Shown piece by piece: positions 18,197-26,100 of a stretch of DNA of 26,845 nt (position 1 is the stretch's first letter; every line of letters begins with the position of its first letter). The position numbers and the translations under genes were made by a program. The notes under the pieces were generated by a model, which saw nothing but the letters and a program-made list of their open reading frames with translations, did not search any database and had not been told where the DNA came from. Source of the DNA: DATJHM01 sp035493895 (lineage in GTDB: Bacteria > Chloroflexota > Ktedonobacteria > Ktedonobacterales > Ktedonobacteraceae); assembly GCA_035493895.1 (NCBI GenBank), contig DATJHM010000032.1, positions 1-26,845 on the forward strand. Direction: 5' to 3'.

Positions 18197-18519
18197 TTTC
18201 GTGCTCCTTACGTCCTCTATCAGTTTTTTTGATCAACCATATATCTACATTGCGTTTCTAGATGCGTTTCTTTCAAAAAGTATAGTGATTTCTAAAAGCT
18301 ACCACATCGTTATTTCTTGCATTCTTTTATGCGAAACCATGCGATTACGCTTGCAGAACTCTGCATATTGAGATTGCCGATATTGACATGGTATCTAAAA
18401 AAAATCGTGTTATACTTGGTGATGAAACACAAAACTGCCGTACGAGCATGATCAATGTATGCGGTGATAGAGATTTTTTCAGGAAGAGCTATGCTCGGGA
18501 GAGTAGGAGAAGGCGGAGC
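18197..18519. promoter_or_regulatory. Divergent control region between ABC transporter and two-component operons
   Basis: This is the 323-bp spacer between ATPase and kinase starts. On the plus strand an extended -10 element, TGTTATACT (18408-18416), lies about 100 bp before the kinase start; a TTGACA at 18383-18388 is 22 nt away, too far to be a standard -35. On the minus strand TATACT at 18284-18279 could serve the ATPase, without a good -35. Between that site and the ATPase gene TGCGTTTCT occurs twice, 12 bp apart (18251-18259 and 18263-18271), a spacing that would put both copies on nearly one face of the helix. These may be sites for the adjacent response regulator. Confidence 0.45.
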
Positions 18520-19791
18520 ATGCATAGAAAACACCCTCTACGCTGGTTCCTTTTAGTCTGGTTGGGCGCTGTCTATCTACAGGAGCTTACATTAGGTTTA
18601 GGTGGTCCACGCACGCCATTAGGCCCTCGACTGTTGACGGGAAACCTTAATCCAACACTGGTTGCCACTGTAGCCTTCACGCTCCTGATGCTACTGCATA
18701 TTGCATTACACTGCTCAATCCTGTTCTACGAGCCGAAACCACGCTGGGTGTTACCATACTTTCTTATACAGGGACTACTTGCTATTCTCATGCTGTATCT
18801 GGCCGACGCGCAGGATGCGGTCTTTGGTCTCTGTCTCGCGCTCACGCTGGAAGCCATTCATATCCTCAAGTGGTCGCGCCAGCTCGTCTTCGTTGTAAGT
18901 GGCCTGCTCGGACTCTATATTCTGGCCCTGGACCCGATTAACTACTTCACCAATGCACAATTGCAGATCTTCTCTTACAAATTGCTCAATGCCATGACGC
19001 TGATATTTTTTATCATTGCCTGCGTTATTCTCTATCGACAGCAAGCTATGGCTCACAAAACTGACCAGGAACTCCTGCATGAACTAGCTGCGACCTATGC
19101 AAAACTGGAAAAGGCGCACATTCAGCTGGAGAACTATGCCGTGCAAGTCGAAGATCTTACGCTTGTCACTGAGCGCCAGCGCCTGGCACGCGAGCTCCAT
19201 GATACGCTGGCCCAGAGTCTGGTAGCACTGACGCTGCAACTGGAAACTATCGATTCTTTGATAGCCCGGCAACATACGGCACAAGCACAGACGATTGTTC
19301 AGCAAGCCATGGCTCGCGCCCGTGCGACGATGGCTGAAGCTCGTTCAGCTATTGATGACTTGCGTGTCGCTACACCTAACTCAGAACAGTTCAACACGGT
19401 ACTACAAGAAATGGTACAACGCTTTACCGCCACGAATGGCATTCCTTGCCTCTGTACCTGCACGCAGTTCCCGGTCTTACCCTCAGCTTCTCAAGAGCAG
19501 ATCTTACGCATTATTTCTGAGGCACTGACCAATACCGCTCGCCATGCACATGCCACACAATCCTGGATCAATACGACCTATGAGCAAGGGATGCTCACTT
19601 TAGAGATTGGCGACAATGGCATTGGCTTCGATCCACAAAATGTTACCAGTCAGACAGGCCACTATGGGCTGCTTGGTCTTCGTGAACGTGTTCAACTCCT
19701 CTCAGGACAGATTGCGGTAATCAGTACATTAGGCCAGGGATCGATCATTCGTATCTGTATACCAGGAGTGAACGGAGGTGTTCTTGTATGA
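18520..19791 (+). CDS. Sensor histidine kinase, six-TM, NarL/DesK type (HisKA_3)
   Basis: This 423-residue membrane kinase has six hydrophobic helices (about 8-24, 47-69, 76-95, 100-117, 121-138, 155-172), a coiled-coil linker (about 180-220) and a dimerisation/phosphorylation domain with RQRLARELHDTLAQ, phospho-acceptor His227. Its ATP-binding domain has the N-box ALTNTARHA (Asn338) and DNGIGF at 365-370. There is almost no extracellular domain, so the signal is likely sensed in or at the membrane, or through a partner protein. The longer frame from 18388 is less likely: ATG 18520 has GGAGAAGGCGGAG just upstream, and the longer start would lie upstream of the -10 candidate. It overlaps the response regulator by 4 nt. 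Confidence 0.93.
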   Translation: MHRKHPLRWFLLVWLGAVYLQELTLGLGGPRTPLGPRLLTGNLNPTLVATVAFTLLMLLHIALHCSILFYEPKPRWVLPYFLIQGLLAILMLYLADAQDAVFGLCLALTLEAIHILKWSRQLVFVVSGLLGLYILALDPINYFTNAQLQIFSYKLLNAMTLIFFIIACVILYRQQAMAHKTDQELLHELAATYAKLEKAHIQLENYAVQVEDLTLVTERQRLARELHDTLAQSLVALTLQLETIDSLIARQHTAQAQTIVQQAMARARATMAEARSAIDDLRVATPNSEQFNTVLQEMVQRFTATNGIPCLCTCTQFPVLPSASQEQILRIISEALTNTARHAHATQSWINTTYEQGMLTLEIGDNGIGFDPQNVTSQTGHYGLLGLRERVQLLSGQIAVISTLGQGSIIRICIPGVNGGVLV

Positions 19792-20447
19792 GCCAGGAAA
19801 TGAAATCTATCCGCCTGATAGTGGTTGATGACCATCTCATTGTCCGCGAAGGACTACGTATGGTACTGGAGATAGCTGGAGAAGGTTTTCAGTTAGTAGG
19901 GGATGCAGCTGATGGCACTATTGCCCTCCGGCTGATCGAAGAGTTACAACCGGATGTTGTTCTGATGGATTTGCGCATGCCCGGCATGGATGGACTTGAA
20001 GCGTTGACGCAGATTCACGCACGCTGGCCACAGATCGCTGTCATTATTCTCACTACCTACAATGAAGATGATTTGATCATGCGTGGCCTCTCTGCTGGTG
20101 CCAGAGGCTATCTGCTCAAAGATGTTAATCGTGAAACGCTCTTTAACGCTATTCGCGCCGCCGCACGTGGAGAGATGTTGCTCAGCCCTAAGATCATGGC
20201 ACATATCCTTACGCGTCCACTACAGCAGGATAGCCAATCTACCAACGACAATATCTTAACCGCACGTGAAAAAGAGGTGCTCCTTTGCATCACACGAGGC
20301 GCACACAGTAAGGAAGTCGCCGCGCAACTTGGCATCAGCCTGCGTACGGTAGGTGCACACTTGACGAGTATTTATACAAAATTAAATGTAGACTCGCGCG
20401 CTTCAGCAGTGGCTGTAGCTGTGGAGCGCAAATTACTCACACCCTAG
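19788..20447 (+). CDS. NarL/LuxR-family response regulator
   Basis: This 219-residue DNA-binding regulator is the partner of the kinase encoded just upstream. The receiver domain (about 8-125) has the acidic pair Asp14/Asp15, phospho-acceptor Asp61 in LMDLRMPGMDG, Thr89/Thr90 and Lys111. A LuxR-type helix-turn-helix follows (about 155-215; LTAREKEVL and RTVGAHLTSIYTKLNV). GGAGG lies 9 nt before the start codon, and the ATGA overlap with the kinase implies coupled translation. The divergent FtsX-type transporter is its most obvious target, and its own operon, including the PLP enzyme, is another. Confidence 0.95.
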   Translation: MSQEMKSIRLIVVDDHLIVREGLRMVLEIAGEGFQLVGDAADGTIALRLIEELQPDVVLMDLRMPGMDGLEALTQIHARWPQIAVIILTTYNEDDLIMRGLSAGARGYLLKDVNRETLFNAIRAAARGEMLLSPKIMAHILTRPLQQDSQSTNDNILTAREKEVLLCITRGAHSKEVAAQLGISLRTVGAHLTSIYTKLNVDSRASAVAVAVERKLLTP

Positions 20448-20463
20448 ATAAGGAGCCACTACA

Positions 20464-21711
20464 ATGGGTAGAGTTACAGCCGCCAATGTAATCTACGATG
20501 ATGGAACCTGTATGCATTTCGTAGACCTGGAACGAGAAAAAGAGCTCAGCGATATTGGGCGCGTGGAGTTTCTTTATGCTTACGATCCCTACCTTCTTCC
20601 TCCCTTAGAACCAACTGATGATGGCATGTGGAGATATCGAGCCCTATTGCCTGTTGAGAACGATATACAGTATCCGTTAGCTGTTGGGGGCACCCCTTTG
20701 TTTGCCCCTCCGCAACTACGAGCCTTCTTGAAAACGCCAGAGCTCTGGCTGAAAGATGAGACCCGCTCACCCTCTGGCTCCAATAAAGATCGCGCTACCG
20801 CTCTTGTTCTTGAATATGCATTACAACATGATGTCCGTGTAGTCAGCTGTGCATCAACAGGAAATGCTGCGTTATCGCTCTCCATCGGGGCCGCTGCAAT
20901 AGGTATGCAGGCCGTCATTTTTGTGCCTGCTGATGTCTCACCTGCCAAACTACAACTCATGCTCAGTACCGGTGCGATTGTCTTCAAGGTACAAGATGGC
21001 TACGCAGAGGCTGTCCGGCTATCCCGACAAGCAGCTCGTGCGTTCAACTGGCATGACCGCAATACCGGTTATAATCCACTGACGCTAGAAGCCAAAAAGA
21101 CTGTGGCACTGGAAATCTGGGAGCAGTCAGACTATCAGGTGCCAGATGTCATTTTTGTGCCGGTTGGCGATGGGGTCACTCTCAGCGGACTGGCCAAGGG
21201 GTTTCGTGAACTTATTGCCTGTGGCGCGGTAAACAGGATGCCACGCATCATTGGTGTGCAAGCCGAAAGCTACCAGCCCTTGAAAAAAGCCTGGGATGCC
21301 CGGACTCAGATACAGATGGCAACCACAACTCCCAACGCTTCAACGATTGCCGATGGCATTGCGGTAACAGCACCCACCAATGGAGCCATGACCTTACGCG
21401 ATGTACGTGAAAGCGAGGGCTCTTTCCTGACGGTTTCTGATGCCGCCATCCTCCAGGCAATCAGCACGCTGGCTCGCAAGGGGGGCATTATGGCGGAACC
21501 CGCTGCTGCTGCGGCTTTCGCCGGTATCGAGGTAGCTTTAACATCCGGTCTGATCAACCGTGAAGAACATATAGTCGCTCTCATCACGGGCACTGGTTTA
21601 AAAACCCCTCAATATCTACAACAGGGAGGCGCTCATCATGTCTACGAAATACCGGCGGACCTGCGCCGGGTCGAGCAGATTATCACTCAACAGCTTGAAG
21701 CTCTTACGTAA
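20464..21711 (+). CDS. Threonine-synthase-like PLP-dependent enzyme (fold type II)
   Basis: This 415-residue cytoplasmic enzyme is of the threonine synthase / threonine dehydratase fold. GGTPL is at 75-79, and PSGSNKDR carries Schiff-base Lys108. STGNAA (131-136) binds the cofactor with Asn134, and the C-terminal ALITGTGLKTP is typical of threonine synthases. Family members convert O-phosphohomoserine to threonine, but relatives make other amino acids by beta- or gamma-replacement, such as cysteate. AAGGAG stands 8 nt before ATG 20464, only 16 bp after the regulator stop, so it is in the same operon. Placement inside a peptide locus suggests it supplies threonine or an unusual amino acid; ordinary threonine synthesis is the alternative. 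Confidence 0.88.
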   Translation: MGRVTAANVIYDDGTCMHFVDLEREKELSDIGRVEFLYAYDPYLLPPLEPTDDGMWRYRALLPVENDIQYPLAVGGTPLFAPPQLRAFLKTPELWLKDETRSPSGSNKDRATALVLEYALQHDVRVVSCASTGNAALSLSIGAAAIGMQAVIFVPADVSPAKLQLMLSTGAIVFKVQDGYAEAVRLSRQAARAFNWHDRNTGYNPLTLEAKKTVALEIWEQSDYQVPDVIFVPVGDGVTLSGLAKGFRELIACGAVNRMPRIIGVQAESYQPLKKAWDARTQIQMATTTPNASTIADGIAVTAPTNGAMTLRDVRESEGSFLTVSDAAILQAISTLARKGGIMAEPAAAAAFAGIEVALTSGLINREEHIVALITGTGLKTPQYLQQGGAHHVYEIPADLRRVEQIITQQLEALT

Positions 21712-21854
21712 GTGCAGAATAGAAAAATATCACTCTCTTACGACAAATCATACGACAATTACCGCGTTCATAAGCGCCCGACCAAACTACCAGGCGAACA
21801 AACCCGACGAAATTGAGCACGCCAGCGATCTGAAGCGAACATCCAGAAACAAAT

Positions 21855-22397
21855 GAGGCCGCTTCTCTCCACCGGCATTTCGAAGCTTTACACCGAAACC
21901 TCTTCCTTTCTCAAACATCTCTCAGAGCATCACCTGCTGAGTCTACATCGCCTGATGCAGGTAGTGTAAATGGAACAACTCTCACCAGAGGAACAACGCC
22001 GATGAGTTGAAACGCATCGTGCTCGCGGCCCATGCCATTGCTCCTCCTGACCCAGAAAACGACGTTGCCCCCTGGCCACAATACCTGGGAGCAAGCGCAG
22101 GCGTGTGATACGATGACTCAACAGAACTGCTTGACCGGATGGGCTCCTACCTGCGAGAACGAGCATTTTAGGCGCAGGCAGAGCCCCTCTTCCGACGGGC
22201 GCGCCGCACCTTTGAGCAACAGGAGGGGCCTGATTCTCTGCAAACGGCTACCTTGCTCAATGACCGGCGCTCCTCTCCCAACGTCAAGGCAAATATACGA
22301 AGGCGGAAACCTTCCATCAGCGAGCACTGCGTATACGCGAGCTGCTGTATGGACCTGAGAATCCCGAGATAGCTCAGGTTCTACACGATCTGGCGGC
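21855..22397 (+). pseudogene. Decayed TPR-repeat (NB-ARC/TPR-like) protein remnant
   Basis: Reading across frames gives successive recognisable pieces in the right order. First comes a hinge segment with LSEHHLLSLHRLMQVV, then EQLSPEEQRR, then RIVLAAHAIAPPDPE with WPQYLG, then LLDRMGSYLRERAF. A first TPR (AEPLFRRARRTFEQQEGP) and a second TPR (QRQGKYTKAETFHQRALRIRE, then GPENPEIAQVLHDLA) follow. This matches the region joining the ATPase and the tetratricopeptide repeats in large NB-ARC/TPR proteins. At least four in-frame stops (after QVV, EQRR, ASAGV and RERAF) and two frameshifts break it, and no nucleotide-binding domain remains. It probably reflects an old insertion or deletion at the cluster edge. 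About 140 bp between the PLP gene and this remnant hold nothing I can name. Confidence 0.75.
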
Positions 22398-22406
22398 ACA
22401 CGATGC

Positions 22407-22742
22407 TCATTTGAGCGCGAGCTGGTACAGATGCCCGGTTCCCTTGAATGTCGCCAGATCGATGTCAGCAATACAACATACCTTTGTATAATTGAGAATT
22501 AAGGTTCCCTCGATATGTATTATCCCCGTACCACACTCAAAGTCGGCAGCATCAAGCCTGGTTGCCTCTGTGTCAACAACCACACCCAGATCTGTGCCTC
22601 CTCGTGTATCAGTAAATTTGATGAATACGTACTTCATCTCAAGGATACGCCTTTTCAAATCCTTCAACGTGGGCTGTAATCCTCCCACGATAACTGGATG
22701 TTTTCCCTCTGAAAGACGCTGTATCAATTCATCCACGCGCAA
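22407..22742 (-). CDS. Small unrecognised protein, last gene of the NRPS transcript
   Basis: This 111-residue protein has no family I can name. It begins with a short helical part (about 1-35), followed by a segment rich in beta-strand pattern (KYVFIKFTDTRGGTDLGVVVDTEA, GIIHIEGTLILNYTKVCCIADIDLATFKGTGHLYQL). There is no signal peptide or membrane helix, so it is probably cytoplasmic. A strong AGGAGG lies 4 nt before a TTG start at 22742, or 10 nt before an in-frame GTG at 22736, which may be the true start. It follows the 83-residue gene by 49 bp and ends next to the TPR remnant on the other strand. The good ribosome-binding site and operon position support it as real. Confidence 0.7.
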   Translation of the reverse strand: MRVDELIQRLSEGKHPVIVGGLQPTLKDLKRRILEMKYVFIKFTDTRGGTDLGVVVDTEATRLDAADFECGTGIIHIEGTLILNYTKVCCIADIDLATFKGTGHLYQLALK

Positions 22743-22791
22743 TAGACCTCCTATTTCTCCAAAATTCTTTTGCTCTTCCTCAAAGTTGGTA

Positions 22792-23043
22792 TTAAAGTAT
22801 ATATTGCAGATCCTCAGGCAGCGTAAATTCCAATGTCTGCTGGCAAAATTCCTTCCATTGAGAAGTTACATCGTCGAAAAGATTCCCCTGGTCCACAATG
22901 GGACTCTCCACTACCGTAAAATCGTCCCAGAGATACACAGGCGTCTCATCCGAAAAAGTAGCCTTATGCTCTACCTCATTTTCCTTCCATCCTGGAAATT
23001 TGCGTAGCTCCCCCAGATGGTATACTCGACAATATCGTCTCAT
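22792..23043 (-). CDS. Small unrecognised protein directly behind the terminating NRPS
   Basis: This 83-residue protein is acidic and aromatic-rich, with VYLWDDFTVVESP in the middle and FDDVTSQWKEFCQQTLEFTLP near the end. It lacks the conserved Trp and Pro pattern of MbtH-like activators, and has no Ser site of a carrier protein, so neither label fits. No signal peptide or membrane helix is seen. AGGAG lies 7 nt before ATG 23043, and the gene follows the NRPS stop by 87 bp on the same strand. A role in assembly or product handling is inference from position only. Confidence 0.75.
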   Translation of the reverse strand: MRRYCRVYHLGELRKFPGWKENEVEHKATFSDETPVYLWDDFTVVESPIVDQGNLFDDVTSQWKEFCQQTLEFTLPEDLQYIL

Positions 23044-23130
23044 CTATTTTCTCCTGTTCAATCTTCTCGTGTAAGGGGGAAAACATTCCTACGCTCCCCC
23101 CTTATTACATTAAACATGACAATACAACTC

Positions 23131-26100
23131 TTAAATCTTCCTCTGACGATTTTCCTCTGCAATGCGATCAGCCTCGTCCAGAGCACGTTGCAACTGTGCG
23201 GCAAGAACCTGGATATGCGGTTCAGTCAACATTGAATAGTGATCACCAGGCACTGTCACCACCTCGACCGATCCAGCCGTCAAAGCAGGCCATAGTGAGC
23301 TCGCCACCTGGGCCGTCTGTTCCGTGTTCAAGGACACAAGATGACCTTTGTAGGGTCCCTCTGGCCGATACTGCCGACCACTTTTGCCATTCGCTGCTGT
23401 CATTTGCACAAGCTGGCGGAAATCCGCAAAATCCATCTCTTGAGGAAGCTGATGAGCCTCTTTCAGGTGTTCAAAGGCCATACTTACCTGTTCTTCCGGG
23501 GATACATGACTCAACTGCTCATATGATACGGTCACCGGTATGTCGCGATAGACTTTGAGGGATTCCAGATACTGTGCAATTGCAAGCAAAGACGCCATCT
23601 GCGTCTCCACATCTGAAACATCCCCGTCTACTGGACTCGCTCTATGCTTCTCATCTTCCTGCAAAATCACGGTATCCAGCAAGACTAATAAAGCCACTTC
23701 ATAGCCGCGTGCCTGCAATTGCACAGCCATTTCAAAGGCAACAAGACCTCCAAGGGAATACCCTCCCAGGAGATATGGACCTTCTGGCTGAACTGCCTGC
23801 AATTCATAAAGATAGGCCGTAGCCATCTCTTCTACGGTCACGTGAGGGTGTTGATTGGCATACAATCCTGGCGATTGGAAGCCATAGAATGGTCGGTCGG
23901 CCTGTAAATGCTGGACCAGATTCAGATAACAATAGACCGTTCCGGTTACTGGATGCACGCAGAAGAATGGCCGTTTGCCTCCCGTCTGCCGAAGCACAAC
24001 CAGTGATGACCAGGAGAAGGGAGACAACACGGCTTCTTGCTGCAAGAGTGCAGCCTGTTGCTCAATCGTCGCCGCTTGCAACAGGGAGGCAAGAGAGAGC
24101 GTTCTCCCCACCTGACGCTGTATACGGTTGAGCAACTGGATCGCCAGTAAAGAATGGCCTCCCAACGCAAAGAAATTATCTTTGATACCAACTCTGGGTA
24201 ATTGAAACAGATCCGCCCACAGTAAAGCCAGCGTTTCCTGTACAGGGGTTTGTGGCGCGCAATACGATTCAAGATCATTGTGTTGCCGATCAGGCAGAGG
24301 CAAAGCGCGCCGATCGACTTTGCCATGAGGAGTCAGGGGGAAGGCCTCCAGCAAGATCATGAATGCAGGGACCATATGGTCCGGGACGAATCTGCGCATA
24401 TGCGCTTGCAGTTGCGCGACCGTTACCGCTTCTCCCTCTGCCAGCGCGATGACATACGCTACCAGATAGCTTCTTTCCTTCGTTTCCTCTCGTAGCACCA
24501 CCACCGCATCTCGCACCGCCGGATGCGTACGCAGCACGGCTTCTACCTCCCCGAGCTCAATACGGAACCCACGCAGTTTCACCTGCGTATCAATGCGCCC
24601 CTGGAACTCGAGCACGCCATCCGCACGATAGCGCACGAGATCACCCGTGCGATAGAGCCGCTGTCCTGGCACCTGGCTCCACGGATGCGGCATAAAACGC
24701 TCGGCGGTCAGTTCGGGACGCCGATGATACCCACGAGCCAGCCCCACTCCTCCTATGTAAAGCTCACCCGTTACCCCGACCGGCACCAACTCATGGTGAG
24801 CATCGAGCACATAAAGCTGCGTATTGGCAATCGGACGACCGATCGGAACACTGAATAGCATGTCGAGATCCGTGACTTCATAGTAAGTGACATCTGCCGT
24901 GACCTCCGACGAGCCATACAGATTGATCAGTCTCGCCTCCGGCAGGCATCGACGAAAACGCTGTGCCACCTCCAGCGCCAGCGGCTCTCCACTGCTCACC
25001 CAGTAAGTAAGCCGATGCAACTGTCTCTGAAGTGCTTGCTCATCTTCTAATAAGACCCGCAACAGCGAAGGAACCAGTACGATCCGCGTGACGGCCTGCC
25101 GCTCTAACAACTGGCGCAAATGGACAGGGTCTTTGACAACCTCATCGGCCATGATGACCAGCGGCACGCCCTGTAGCAGGGGACCAAAGATTTCCCAGAC
25201 CGCATCCACAAAGCTGAGGTTCGTTTTCTGACAACAGACCTCGGCTGGCCCAAAGGGATAGCGCTGCCACATCCAATGGAAACGATTCAGGCTGGCCCGA
25301 TGCGTCCCCATCACGCCTTTGGGTCGACCTGTAGAACCTGACGTGTAAATCACATAAGCCAGATGCTCTGGCTGCAACAAGATAGCAGGTGTGCTCTCAG
25401 GCTCGGCACGCAACGTTTCCCAGAGCTGATCGAGATAGAAGCGTGGCGTATTGGTCAAGGGCAATTGAGCCTGCAACGAGCGCTGCGTGAGCAGGAGCGC
25501 TGGCCGGGCGTCCTCCAACATATAGGCCAACCGCTCGGATGGATGGTTGGGGTCAAGCGGCAGATAGGCTCCTCCCGCTTTGAGAATGCCCAGTAGCACC
25601 ACCACCAGTTCCAGCGAGCGCTCCAGTGCCACCCCCACGAACTGATCGGGACCCACGCCCAGCCTGCGCAAAGCATGGGCAAGCTGATTCGCATGTCGAT
25701 CAAGGACACGATAGGTCATTTGTTGCTGCTCGCAGATCAACGCCACCACATCGGGCGTACGCTCCACCTGTTGCTCGAAGAGCTGCGAGAGGCTGTATGT
25801 CGAGAGGAAAGGCTTATCGGTAGCCTTCACATCCAGCATATACGATTGCCCATTGGCGATAGGGCACTCAATCGGTACAATGCCCTCTCCTCCATTCTGA
25901 GCTTCGCAGATCCAGAAACTGGCCTCGATCGTCGCTTCGGTCGGCCCATACAGATTCGTGAGCTGCGCATATTTTTGCACCGAGAAGCGTTGTAGTAATT
26001 CGGAGGAAAGTGCCTCACCTCCACACATCACCCGGCGCACACTCACCGCCTGCTCCCAACCTGGCTCCTCCACAAATAGCCGCAATTCCGCCGGGGCAAA

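Noticed and set aside
18388..18519. Longer kinase frame from ATG 18388
   Set aside because: That ATG overlaps the TTGACA/A-tract region upstream of the -10 candidate and has no ribosome-binding site.
22792..23043. MbtH-like protein next to the NRPS
   Set aside because: The small size and place fit, but the conserved MbtH Trp/Pro pattern is absent.
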